Source: Alteriqipengyuania_B sp035481675 (GTDB taxonomy: Bacteria; Pseudomonadota; Alphaproteobacteria; Sphingomonadales; Sphingomonadaceae). Taken from it: a stretch of 64,000 nt of DNA. The position numbers and the translations under genes are program-made. Every line of letters starts with the position of its first letter. Within the stretch, counting starts at the first letter, position 1. Shown here piece after piece: positions 27,185 to 36,130 of the stretch. Location of the stretch: positions 434,001-498,000 of the forward strand of contig NZ_JAYJJW010000001.1 of NCBI RefSeq assembly GCF_035481675.1. The letters are read 5' to 3'. The notes under the pieces are model-generated. The model was not told where the DNA came from, did not search any database, and saw nothing but the letters and a program-made list of their open reading frames with translations.

Positions 27185-28497
27185 GTTTCCTGGAAGACAG
27201 TGCCGAGGAAGTCACCCGCGGGGCGCGGGCCCTTGTCGTGTGCCCGGACATCCGCAGCGAACGCCGCGACGATGATCCGGACGCGCGGCTGGAGGAGGCG
27301 AAGGGCCTTGCGCTGGCCATCGGCCTGGTCATTGTCGACGCCTTCATACTACCCGTTCGCGAGGTTCGGCCGAACACGCTGTTCGGCTCGGGCCAGGTCG
27401 AGAATATCGCAATCGCCTGCGAACAGGGGGAAGCGGAGCTGGTCGTGGTGGACGGCGCGCTCAGCCCCATCCAACAGCGCAATCTCGAAGACCGGCTAAA
27501 GCGCAAGGTGATCGACCGGACCGGGCTGATCCTCGAAATTTTCGGCGAGCGTGCGGCGACGGCGGAAGGCCGGTTGCAGGTCGAGCTTGCTCATCTCGAT
27601 TACCAGCAAAGCCGCCTCGTACGCAGCTGGACCCACCTCGAGCGCCAGCGCGGCGGTTACGGCTTCCTGGGCGGTCCGGGCGAGACCCAGATCGAGGCCG
27701 ACCGCCGGATGATCCGCACCCGCATGGGCCGGCTGCGCAAGGAACTGGAGCAGGTCCGCAAGACCCGTACGCTGCACCGCGAGCGGCGCGGCCGCGCCCC
27801 TTGGCCGGTGGTGGCGCTGGTCGGCTATACCAACGCCGGCAAGTCCACGCTTTTCAATCGCCTGACCGGCGCGGACGTGATGGCGGAAGACCTGCTCTTC
27901 GCCACGCTCGACCCGACAATGCGGGCGATCCGGCTGCCGGGCGTCGAAAAGGCGATACTGTCGGACACGGTGGGCTTCATCTCGGACCTTCCGACACAGC
28001 TGGTCGCGGCGTTCCGTGCCACGCTCGAAGAAGTGACCGCGGCCGATGTCATCTGCCACGTGCGCGATATGGCCAACCCGGACAATGCGGTGCAGAAGCG
28101 CCGCGTGCTCGAAGTGCTGACAGACCTCGACGTGATCGACGGCGAGGACGGGACCAGCGAAATCCCGCTTATCGAGGTCTGGAACAAGGTCGACCTCGTC
28201 GAAGGCGAGGCGCTGGAGGACTTGCAGTCGCAGGCCGCCGCAGCCGACGATGTCGTCGCCATTTCCGCCGCCACCGGGGAGAATGTCGAGGCCCTGCTGG
28301 AGCGTGTTAGCGAATTGCTGACCGCCAACGCGAAGACGTACGAATTCGTGCTCGACGCCGGCGAGGGGCAGAAGATCGCCTGGCTGCACCAGCACGGCGA
28401 GGTACTGGCCGACGAGGCCGCGGGCGAAGGCGGTCTCGACCGGCGGGTCGAAGTGCGCCTGACGCCCAAGGAAGCCGGCCGCTTCGCTGCACTTTAA
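27181..28497 (+). CDS. hflX: GTPase HflX (probable CTG start)
   Basis: 438 residues if translation begins at CTG 27181; the first standard alternative is GTG at 27238. GAGGA lies 6 bases before the CTG, and the extra N-terminus (SFLEDSAEEVTRGARALVVCPD) looks like genuine HflX sequence. The N-terminal HflX domain (LFGSGQVENI, GGYGFLGGPGETQIEADRR) is followed by the GTPase: G1 GYTNAGKST, G3 DTVGF, G4 NKVD. HflX binds the 50S subunit and rescues or splits stalled ribosomes. The putative CTG overlaps the hfq stop (CTGA). Its stop overlaps the convergent mazG stop. Confidence 0.9.
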   Translation: MSFLEDSAEEVTRGARALVVCPDIRSERRDDDPDARLEEAKGLALAIGLVIVDAFILPVREVRPNTLFGSGQVENIAIACEQGEAELVVVDGALSPIQQRNLEDRLKRKVIDRTGLILEIFGERAATAEGRLQVELAHLDYQQSRLVRSWTHLERQRGGYGFLGGPGETQIEADRRMIRTRMGRLRKELEQVRKTRTLHRERRGRAPWPVVALVGYTNAGKSTLFNRLTGADVMAEDLLFATLDPTMRAIRLPGVEKAILSDTVGFISDLPTQLVAAFRATLEEVTAADVICHVRDMANPDNAVQKRRVLEVLTDLDVIDGEDGTSEIPLIEVWNKVDLVEGEALEDLQSQAAAADDVVAISAATGENVEALLERVSELLTANAKTYEFVLDAGEGQKIAWLHQHGEVLADEAAGEGGLDRRVEVRLTPKEAGRFAAL

Positions 28498-29246
28498 GGC
28501 GCTTCGTCCGCTTTCACGGCCTGCCAGAGCGCTTCCTGCTCCTCCAGCAATAGAGCCGAAAACGTCTGGGCCTTTGCCTCCATGGCGCGATAGCGCCGCT
28601 CGAACTTGTCGTTCGCCTTGCGCAGCGCCTGTTCTGGCGAAATGCCGTAGGCGCGCACCAAGTTGACCGCGGCGAAAAGCAGGTCGCCCGCTTCCTCCTC
28701 CTGCTTTTCCGCCGGGGCCTCGCGCAATTCCGCGACTTCCTCTGCCACCTTGGCGGCAGGGCCTTCGCGGTCGGGCCAGTCGAACCCGTCGCGCGCCGCC
28801 CGTTTCTGGAGTTTTTCGGCACGCAACAAGGCGGGAAGCGCGCGGGCGACACCGTCCATGGCGCTCCGCTCGCCCTTGTCGGCGCGTTCGGCGGCTTTCA
28901 TCTCTTCCCACCGGCCTTCGGACATCGTCCCGCCGGCATCGCCGAAGATATGCGGATGGCGCGCTTCCATCTTGTCGCCGATCGCCCGGGCGACATCCTC
29001 GAATGCGAATAGCCCGGTTTCCTCCGCCATGCGCGCATGGAACACGACTTGCAGCAACAGGTCGCCCAGCTCGCCGCGCAGCTCGCCGTAATCCCCGCGC
29101 TCGATGGCGTCGGCCACTTCGTAGGCTTCCTCGATCGTATAGGGCGCGATGGTGGAGAAATCCTGCGCGAGGTCCCATTCGCATCCCCGCTCCGGATCGC
29201 GGAGGCGGGCCATGATTGCGAGCAGGCGGTCGATCTGTTTCGTCAT
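28494..29246 (-). CDS. mazG: Nucleoside triphosphate pyrophosphohydrolase MazG
   Basis: 250 residues from the ATG at 29246. Two MazG domains are visible. The first has EEAYEVADAIE with GELGDLLLQVVFHARM, the second has EEVAELRE with EEAGDLLFAAVNLVR; these are the paired acidic metal-binding helices of all-alpha NTP pyrophosphatases. MazG hydrolyses NTPs and dNTPs, clearing aberrant nucleotides. Its start overlaps the stop of the TPR-sulfotransferase gene (ATGA), so it is coupled to it. The two stop codons of mazG and hflX share bases (TTAA). Confidence 0.93.
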   Translation of the reverse strand: MTKQIDRLLAIMARLRDPERGCEWDLAQDFSTIAPYTIEEAYEVADAIERGDYGELRGELGDLLLQVVFHARMAEETGLFAFEDVARAIGDKMEARHPHIFGDAGGTMSEGRWEEMKAAERADKGERSAMDGVARALPALLRAEKLQKRAARDGFDWPDREGPAAKVAEEVAELREAPAEKQEEEAGDLLFAAVNLVRAYGISPEQALRKANDKFERRYRAMEAKAQTFSALLLEEQEALWQAVKADEAP

Positions 29247-31240
29247 TTGGAGCCTTCCGGCGCATGGGGACCGAGGGCGGCCTTCACCTCTCCCAGCCAC
29301 GCTTCATAGGGTTTCCACGCATCCTGCCCCTTGCGATTGATGGGCTGGCGCACCTGTTCGCTGCTGGCGGTTCGCACCGCGCGGTCGGTCTTGTGAAAAT
29401 CGATGCACGCCTGTTCGAACGGAAGGCCGCAAAAATCCAGCAGCCGGCGGACCTGTCCTTCGAGGTCGTCGAGCACGTCCTCGTGCTGCACCTTCAGGAC
29501 TTCGCCCGGCAAGACGCGGTCCCAGTGATCCATCAGCCGCACGTAATCGGCGTAGTACCGGCCGACTTCCTTGAGCCCGTATGTGAACTCCTGTCCTTCG
29601 GCGAACAGCTGCTTGTAGCCGGAAAAGCAGCAATCCATCGGGGCGCGGCGGGCGTCGATGATCTTTGCGTTGGGCAGGATGAGCTTGATGAGGCCGATAT
29701 GCCGGAAATTGTTCGGCATCTTGTCGATGAAAAACGGGGCATCGCCGCGATGGACGCGGGTGCTGGCGATGAAATCCGCACCCATTCTTGCAAGCTGCTC
29801 GCCAGTCAGGTCGTGCAGGTTGGCCGGATAGGCCGGATCGGATGGCCTGTTTCCGCGCAGCCGGTGGGCTAACGAAAGGATGTTCGGCAGTTCCATCGTC
29901 CCGTCGACCTGGCTGTGGCTGGCCAGGATTTGTTCGAGCAGGGTGGATCCCGCTCGCGGCAGGCCGACGATGAAGATCGGGTCGGGTGATGGATCGCCGG
30001 CGCCGGCATGTTTCGCGAAAAGCTCCGGCGTGCAGAATTCGCGCTGCCGTTCCAGCTCTTCGCCCATGCGATCCGCATCGTAGCGGGTCTGGCGGCGTTT
30101 CAGAGTGTTGCCCAGCTCGTAATTGCGGAACGAAGCTTCGTAATTGCCGGCGTCTTCGTGCGCCTTGCCGAGTGCGAAGGCGAAGTGGACCCGGTCCATG
30201 AATGCGAGGTCAGGCCGCGCAGCCTGCCGCTCCATTTCGGCGATTTCGCTTTCGGAGAAGCGATAGGTCTTCAGGTTGGCGAGCGCATAGTAGGCGTCCC
30301 CATGGTCGGGCTTCGCAGCAAAAGCCGCGCGGTAGCTCGCCACTGCGTCATCGTGCCGCCCGCGCGTCTTGAGCGCATGGCCGCGGGAAGTCAGCGTGGC
30401 CGGGTCGTTCGGCAGTTTTTCCAGAACCTGTTCGAACAGCTCGAAGGCCTGATCGAAATCGCCGGTCTGCATGCTTTCGATGGCCAGGTGGCTCTGGAAT
30501 AGCGGGTCGGCGGGATTGCGGCGATGAAGCCATTCGGCCTGCTCGCGCGCCTCGGCAAATTTCTGGCGCTGGCGCAGCACCTGGATCGCGTCGAGCCTGA
30601 GTTGGAGGTTTTCCGGATCGAGTTCGATGGCGGTTTCAAGCAAGAATTCCGCATCGTCGAGCACCCCGAACTTGGCCGCGATGGCGGCGAGTAGGCGCAT
30701 GCCTTCGACATTGCGGGGATGCTGGCGCTGGTAATGTCGGCAGATTTCCTCGGCCCTCAGCAGCCGGCCTTCGTGAAGGTGGTTGGTGACAGCGACCAAT
30801 TCAGGGGGAAGCGCCTCGATCCGCCGCGCCTGCGCCGCCGATGCCTCCGCCATAGCAGAACGACCCGCCACACCGGCAAGTTCGGCTTGCGCTTTCCAGC
30901 TTGCCACCAGCGCCGGGTTGAACCGTGTTGCCCGTTCAAAAGCGGCCAGCGCACGCGCATCGTCACCCTTGGCGCGGGCAAGGTGGCCTTCTTCCTGCCA
31001 TGCGCGACCGTATTCCGGCATGGCAGCGTGAAGCCGCTTGAGCAGCGCCGAAGCAGCCGGAAAATCCTTTAGATAGCGCCGCGCAACTGCGGCGATGTAC
31101 AAGGCTTCGCCGTCTTCCGCATCATCAGCCAGAACCGTGTTGGCAAGCCGGGCGCCGCCGGCAAAATCACCTGCCTGGAGGGCGGACTGGGCGCCCTTCA
31201 ACAATGCTGCACGGTCGTCTGTCGCAAGCGTGGTGGTCAT
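29243..31240 (-). CDS. TPR-repeat sulfotransferase family protein
   Basis: 665 residues from the ATG at 31240. Residues about 1-390 are tetratricopeptide repeats (for example DFAGGARLANTVLADDAEDGE and RHDDAVASYRAAFAAKPDHG). From about 420 a sulfotransferase domain starts with the 5'-phosphosulfate-binding loop IFIVGLPRAGSTLLEQILASH and a conserved HRGDAPFFIDKMPNN block. Such proteins would transfer sulfate from PAPS to an unknown acceptor, possibly a peptide or glycan held by the TPR region. It lies downstream of a TonB receptor gene and is translationally coupled to mazG. No signal peptide is obvious. Confidence 0.85.
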   Translation of the reverse strand: MTTTLATDDRAALLKGAQSALQAGDFAGGARLANTVLADDAEDGEALYIAAVARRYLKDFPAASALLKRLHAAMPEYGRAWQEEGHLARAKGDDARALAAFERATRFNPALVASWKAQAELAGVAGRSAMAEASAAQARRIEALPPELVAVTNHLHEGRLLRAEEICRHYQRQHPRNVEGMRLLAAIAAKFGVLDDAEFLLETAIELDPENLQLRLDAIQVLRQRQKFAEAREQAEWLHRRNPADPLFQSHLAIESMQTGDFDQAFELFEQVLEKLPNDPATLTSRGHALKTRGRHDDAVASYRAAFAAKPDHGDAYYALANLKTYRFSESEIAEMERQAARPDLAFMDRVHFAFALGKAHEDAGNYEASFRNYELGNTLKRRQTRYDADRMGEELERQREFCTPELFAKHAGAGDPSPDPIFIVGLPRAGSTLLEQILASHSQVDGTMELPNILSLAHRLRGNRPSDPAYPANLHDLTGEQLARMGADFIASTRVHRGDAPFFIDKMPNNFRHIGLIKLILPNAKIIDARRAPMDCCFSGYKQLFAEGQEFTYGLKEVGRYYADYVRLMDHWDRVLPGEVLKVQHEDVLDDLEGQVRRLLDFCGLPFEQACIDFHKTDRAVRTASSEQVRQPINRKGQDAWKPYEAWLGEVKAALGPHAPEGSK

Positions 31241-31282
31241 GGCTCGGCCCTGCCAGAATTTGCCGGAGCGGAAAAGCGAAGC

Positions 31283-31305
31283 GGCGGGCAAGGCTTTTGC
31301 CCGCC
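31283..31305 (-). terminator. Intercistronic hairpin, probable terminator of the TonB receptor gene
   Basis: A perfect 9-bp stem, GGCGGGCAA pairing with TTGCCCGCC, with a 5-base loop. On the minus strand it is followed by GCTTCGCTTTTCC, a moderately T-rich run. It lies between the TonB receptor stop (31335) and the sulfotransferase start (31240), so it may terminate or attenuate read-through. Confidence 0.65.
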
Positions 31306-31334
31306 CGCCGCCGCAGTTCGCAGTTCAGGCGCGA

Positions 31335-34007
31335 TCAGTAATCGTAGCCGATACGCACACCCACGGTAAGCGGACGGTTCGTGGTGATCCGCTCGCGGTC
31401 GTTGATGTAGTTGCCGGCGACTTCGGCACGCTCGTCGAACAGGTTCGAACCGAACACCTCGATGCGGTAATCCGCCGTCTGGACGCCCGCCGACAGATCC
31501 ACGATCGTGTAGGAATCGAGTTCGATCCGGTTGATCGTGATGATGTCGGTGAACTTCGATGCCGAATAGGAAACCTGCGGCTGGATGAAGCCGGTCAGGT
31601 CGTTGCTGACGTCGAACTCGTACCGCACCCGCAAGTTGCCCTGGAAGGGCGGCGCGTAAGCGAGTTCGTCTCCCACGATCACGTCGTTGGTCGGAGTCAA
31701 CACTTCGGTGATTTCCGTGTCGAGGATGCTGAAGGCACCCGCAACCGTCAGGCCCGGCACGTCGTACGGTGCGAAGGTGATGTCGCCTTCCACGCCGCGC
31801 ACTTCCGCGTTCGCAGCATTGTCGCTGAAGAAAAGGTTGGTAATGCTGGGATCGAAAATCGTCGTCTGCAGACGCGCGATATCGACGTAGAACGCGCTGG
31901 CGTTGAACCGCAGCTGGCGATCAAGCAGGTCCAGCTTGAAGCCGGCCTCGTAGTTCTTCACCTCGTCCGTCTGCAATTCGAACGGGACGGTGAAGCCCGC
32001 GCCGTTGGTTGCGCCGCCAGGGCGGTTCAGCAGACCGGGCCGGAAACCTTCCGAATAGGTCGCGTAAAACAGCATCTCTTCGGTCGGCGTGTAGGTGAGC
32101 GTGCCCTTGAAGATCACGCCCTCCGCTTCGGCCTTGTCCGGAGCGTTCAGCGCGTTGAACACTTGCGTCGCCTGCGCGGTCGTCAGGCCGGCAGCTTCGA
32201 TATCGGCGATGCTGTCACCCTGGTTGAAGGTCTGGCGCAGGGCCGGATTGCAGCTGCCGATGAAGGTGAACTGGCCATCCCCGTCATAAAGGTCGGAGAT
32301 ATTCGTGCCGAACGCATCCTGGTCTTCGGCGGAAAAGCTGTTGCAGAACGAACTGTTCGCATCGCCTTCGAAGTCGACCTTGATATCGTAATACCGAAGG
32401 CCGCCCGTCAGCGTGAGGACATCCGGCACGATGTCGAAGCTGGCTTCCCCGAACAGGCCGAATTGTTCGTCCGTCCGCAGAATGTCGTTGCGGAAGATCG
32501 TGTCGGCAGGGAAGGGGCCCGGATCGCTCTGGTATCCGCCGGGGAAGGGGAAGTTCGGCTTGAAGGGGCCGAACGGGGCCGCCGCGACGTTGCCGGGGTA
32601 GCTGAAGTCGTTCCGCTCGGCGAGCTCGAGGTCGGAATAGAACGCCCCGACGGTCGCGCGAAGCCGGTTTTCCTGTGGTGTGCTGACGCGGAATTCCTGC
32701 GTGAACACCGTCGTGTCGGTGACCGATGCGACGTACAGGTTCGGGGCCTGGCAGGTGCCCGACGGCTCGTTGCCTGCGCCCGGATAGGTTACGCTGCCAT
32801 CGCAGATGTAGTAGGGCAGGTACTGACCGACGAAGAGGTAGTCGGTGTAGTCGACCCGCTGGTTGGCTTCGCGATCGGTGTAGGCGCCGGTATATACCAG
32901 CTCCAGGAAATCGAGACGTCCTTCCAGCGTCCAGCTGGTGTTGGAGAAGTTGTCCTCGATCCGGTCGTCTTCGAAGCGCTGCACCTGCAGATCGTCCAGC
33001 CCGCCAAGATCGGGATCGGCGAAGAACACGCCGTCGCTTTCCACGCTCTGCCGCGAATGGCTGACGTTGAGGCGCCAGTCGGGCGTGAATTCATACAGGG
33101 CCGACAGACGGAAGCCCGCGTATTGCGTGTCGTTGAAATTCTCCCTCGCGATGCCGGCGTTGTCGGCCGCGAGGAAGGTGACGTTGGGGTTGTTGACCGG
33201 GTTTAGCTCGTTATCGAAACCCTGGAAACCTGCACGCAGCGCACTGACCGGTACGCCGTTGGAGCGCACGGTGCCTTCCGGCCGGAAACGGGCGCTGCCG
33301 GTTAGGTCGATGGTTCCGGCCACATTGTCGATGTAACCGCCCTGGTCGTCGAGATAGACCACACCGCGAAGGGCGAAGCTGTCCGTGACCGGCACATTCA
33401 GCATGGCTTCCGCGTTGTAGCTTTCTTCCCCGCCCTTGGTGAAGGACACGCCGCCGCGCAGGCTGGCAGCGAAGGCGCCGAGTTCGGGCTTGTTGGTGAT
33501 GAGGCGGACGACGCCGGCCTGCGAGCTAGCGCCGAACAGCGTGCCCTGCGGGCCTGCAAGCACTTCGATCCGTTCGAGGTCGGCAGCATAGACGTCGAGG
33601 TTGCGGCCCGGCTGCGAGAGCGGCTGTTCGTCGAGGTACAGCGCCACGTTGGGGGCGAGGCCGGCGACGCCGGCCGTAGTCAGGTTCGGCGTGGTCGAGG
33701 CTACACCGCGGATATAGATCGTGCTCTGGCCGGGGCCGGAACCGCCTGCGGTCACGTTTGGCAGCTGCTCGAGATAATCCTCGAACGTGTCGATGTTGAG
33801 TTCTTCCAGCGACTCCGCATCGATCGCGTTGATGGCGATCGGCACGTCCTGCAGGTCTTCGGACTGCTTGGTAGCGGTCACGACGATCGTATTCACGCCG
33901 CCCTGGCGTTCCTGCGCGGCGGGAGTTGCAGCGTCCTGCGCCGCCGCGGGTGCGGCCATGAGCACGGCAATCGTCCCTAGAGACGCGCCGGTTCGAAAGC
34001 TTTTCAT
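31335..34007 (-). CDS. TonB-dependent outer-membrane receptor (TPR-sulfotransferase-associated)
   Basis: 890 residues from the ATG at 34007, supported by AGGGGA 8 bases upstream. A signal peptide ending AAPAAAQDA is followed by a TonB box-like VNTIVVTATK. The plug domain has LEQLPNVTAGGSGPGQSTIYIRGV and ERIEVLAGPQGTLFGASSQAGVVRLITNKP. A 22-stranded barrel ends with the aromatic VGVRIGYDY. It should import an unknown substrate across the outer membrane. Cys pairs in extracellular-loop regions (YICDGS/GTCQAP, FCNSF/GSCNPAL) suggest loop disulphides. The partner gene downstream is a sulfotransferase. Confidence 0.92.
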   Translation of the reverse strand: MKSFRTGASLGTIAVLMAAPAAAQDAATPAAQERQGGVNTIVVTATKQSEDLQDVPIAINAIDAESLEELNIDTFEDYLEQLPNVTAGGSGPGQSTIYIRGVASTTPNLTTAGVAGLAPNVALYLDEQPLSQPGRNLDVYAADLERIEVLAGPQGTLFGASSQAGVVRLITNKPELGAFAASLRGGVSFTKGGEESYNAEAMLNVPVTDSFALRGVVYLDDQGGYIDNVAGTIDLTGSARFRPEGTVRSNGVPVSALRAGFQGFDNELNPVNNPNVTFLAADNAGIARENFNDTQYAGFRLSALYEFTPDWRLNVSHSRQSVESDGVFFADPDLGGLDDLQVQRFEDDRIEDNFSNTSWTLEGRLDFLELVYTGAYTDREANQRVDYTDYLFVGQYLPYYICDGSVTYPGAGNEPSGTCQAPNLYVASVTDTTVFTQEFRVSTPQENRLRATVGAFYSDLELAERNDFSYPGNVAAAPFGPFKPNFPFPGGYQSDPGPFPADTIFRNDILRTDEQFGLFGEASFDIVPDVLTLTGGLRYYDIKVDFEGDANSSFCNSFSAEDQDAFGTNISDLYDGDGQFTFIGSCNPALRQTFNQGDSIADIEAAGLTTAQATQVFNALNAPDKAEAEGVIFKGTLTYTPTEEMLFYATYSEGFRPGLLNRPGGATNGAGFTVPFELQTDEVKNYEAGFKLDLLDRQLRFNASAFYVDIARLQTTIFDPSITNLFFSDNAANAEVRGVEGDITFAPYDVPGLTVAGAFSILDTEITEVLTPTNDVIVGDELAYAPPFQGNLRVRYEFDVSNDLTGFIQPQVSYSASKFTDIITINRIELDSYTIVDLSAGVQTADYRIEVFGSNLFDERAEVAGNYINDRERITTNRPLTVGVRIGYDY

Positions 34008-34450
34008 CTGTTTTCCCCTGTGGATGAGCGCCGGTGCGGATGTCCGGCTGAAAGGCTTCGCAGTCGCCAAGGCGATTTGCGAGAAAAAGACGTGAAACCA
34101 TAAAGGATTCTCGACCTCGAAGAGTCGAGTAGGCAGCCGAGTATGCGAATCCAACTGGTCGCGGAGACTTATCCAAAGATTGACTCCGGGCGTTGCCAAA
34201 TTGCGACACGACCTATATCGGACAATCAACATAAATCCGCGGATCGGGAGGCCCGCGTACACGGTGCATCGATTTTTTTCGTTATGGTAAATACGGAAAA
34301 GTCGAGCATCCTTACTTTCAGTATAAATAACAACAGATCAATCTGTACTTGAAAATACGCAAGTGCAGCTAGAACAGGTTGCAAGTCAAAACCAGAAACG
34401 TTCACATTTGGTCTTGGCCAATGTTTCGATACACTTGGGGAGTTGGATAA
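34008..34450. promoter_or_regulatory. Divergent AT-rich intergenic region between the TonB receptor and BCCT transporter
   Basis: 443 bases separating divergent starts, clearly more AT-rich than the surrounding genes, as expected for promoters in both directions. It holds a perfect palindrome ACAGATCAATCTGT (34333-34346, 6-bp arms) and a TTGGCCAA palindrome near 34413. Either could be a regulator site, for example for osmoprotectant control of the BCCT gene. No regulator gene is adjacent. I see no small gene. Confidence 0.4.
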
Positions 34451-36130
34451 TTGTCCGAAACCGCCGCCGATCGCATGGCGCCGCCGCTGACCGAACTGTC
34501 GATCGAAACGGCAAACTCCGGCTTTTACAACGGCTTCAGCACGGCTGTTACTATCCCCGCGAAGGCGATAGTTGCTTTGCTGATCGGCTGGGTCGTGTTG
34601 TTTCCCGAGCAGGCGGCGAGCGCACTCGATGCCGCAAACGCTACCCTGATCCGCGATTTCGCCGGCTGGTACGTGTATCTCGTGGCGTTCCTGATGCTCA
34701 TCGCGCTGGTGCTCGCCATCGTCCCGCAGTCGGGCAAGCTCAGGCTCGGTGAGCCCGGAGAGGAGCCGGAGTTCGGATATTTCAGCTGGTTTGCGATGCT
34801 TTTCGGCGCCGGGATCGGCATCGGCATGCTTACCTATTCGACTGGGGAGCCGCTGGCGCACTTCCAGAATAATCCCGACATCATTCGCGGCGTGCTGGAA
34901 CCGGTGACACCGGAGGCGGTCCGACCGGCCTATATCTACACCTTCCTGCATTGGGGCTTCGCGGCCTGGGCCACCTACGCGCTCGTGGGGCTCGGCGTCG
35001 GCTATGTAGCCTATCGCCGCGGTTTGCCGCTGACGATCCGTTCCAGCCTGGCACCGCTGTTCGGCAAGGCCATGTCCGGGGTCGCCGGGCACATTGTGGA
35101 CATCGTCGCCGTGGTTGCGACTGTGTTGGGCGTGGCGGTGACGCTTGGCCTCGGCGTCGAGCAATTCGTCGCCGGGCTTTATCGCGTCGGCCTGGGCGAC
35201 TGGCTTCTGAACGATGAAGGGACGGCTTCGACCGTGGCCATCATCGTCGCGCTCGTGCTGCTGGTGGGGGCATCGACCCTGTCTGCGCTCTCCGGGGTAG
35301 GGCGGGGCATCAAGTGGTTGTCCAACCTCAACATGGGCCTGTCCTTCATCCTGCTCGCCGTCTTCGTCATTTTCGGCGCCGGTGTGCTGGGCTTCCAGCT
35401 TCTGGCGCAGGGGATCTGGGATTATCTGGTAAACCTGCCGCGACTGGCCCTGACGCTATTTTCCGACAGCGACGGGGAGACCGGCGCGGCAATGCTGCAA
35501 TGGCAGCTCGACTGGTCGATATTCTACTGGGCCTGGTGGATTGCGTTCGCGCCCTTCGTCGGCATGTTCGTTGCCCGCGTTTCGCGCGGGCGAACCGTGC
35601 GCGAGTACGTCCTTGGCGTGGTGCTGGTGCCGTCGCTAATGTGCTTCATTTGGATGGCAATCGTCGGCGGGACGGCCATCGACATGGAACTGTCTGGCGC
35701 TGCGGGGGGCACGATCCTCGGTGCGGGCATTTCCGACCAGCTTTATGCAACCATTGCCGTGCTCGCCAGCGAAGGATGGGCGCTCATCCTGTCGGGTCTC
35801 GTCGTGATCCTGCTGATGACGTACCTGATCACCTCGGCGGACAGCGCGATCCTGATCGTCAACACCATCAATGCCGCGGGCGAAGATCATGGCTCGCGCC
35901 GCCGCCATATCCTGTTCTGGGGCGTCGCGCTGGCGCTGGTGGTCGGCAGCATGCTGATCCTTGGGGGGATCGACGCGATCTCGACGACGATGATCATCGG
36001 CGCGCTGCCGTTTAGCTTCGTGGTCGGCCTGATGGCGATTTCCGTGCTGAAGGCGATCGTCTGGGATGTCCGACGCAAGGCGCAAGGAGTGCCGGTCACG
36101 TCCGACGCTTGCGCCGAGGCTGCCGACTAG
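34451..36130 (+). CDS. BCCT-family transporter (betaine/carnitine/choline type)
   Basis: 559 residues from a TTG start at 34451 with GGGGAG 8 bases upstream. Twelve membrane helices are apparent. The BCCT signature is present: FGYFSWFAMLFGAGIGIGML and the Trp-rich YWAWWIAFAPFVGMFVARVSRGRT. The family takes up compatible solutes or quaternary ammonium compounds by Na+ or H+ symport. The C-terminus is short and not strongly basic, so osmosensing like BetP is uncertain. No choline oxidation genes are nearby. Its TAG stop overlaps the convergent leuB stop by four bases. Confidence 0.9.
   Translation: MSETAADRMAPPLTELSIETANSGFYNGFSTAVTIPAKAIVALLIGWVVLFPEQAASALDAANATLIRDFAGWYVYLVAFLMLIALVLAIVPQSGKLRLGEPGEEPEFGYFSWFAMLFGAGIGIGMLTYSTGEPLAHFQNNPDIIRGVLEPVTPEAVRPAYIYTFLHWGFAAWATYALVGLGVGYVAYRRGLPLTIRSSLAPLFGKAMSGVAGHIVDIVAVVATVLGVAVTLGLGVEQFVAGLYRVGLGDWLLNDEGTASTVAIIVALVLLVGASTLSALSGVGRGIKWLSNLNMGLSFILLAVFVIFGAGVLGFQLLAQGIWDYLVNLPRLALTLFSDSDGETGAAMLQWQLDWSIFYWAWWIAFAPFVGMFVARVSRGRTVREYVLGVVLVPSLMCFIWMAIVGGTAIDMELSGAAGGTILGAGISDQLYATIAVLASEGWALILSGLVVILLMTYLITSADSAILIVNTINAAGEDHGSRRRHILFWGVALALVVGSMLILGGIDAISTTMIIGALPFSFVVGLMAISVLKAIVWDVRRKAQGVPVTSDACAEAAD

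Noticed and set aside
31095..33206. Long open frame antisense to the TonB receptor and sulfotransferase genes
   Set aside because: Antisense shadow of real genes; composition is typical of reverse-frame GC-rich DNA and no domain is recognisable.
34400..34417. Possible second copy of the TGTGAACATTCACA operator upstream of the BCCT gene
   Set aside because: Only one half-site (TTCACA) matches; the left arm differs and there is no palindrome.
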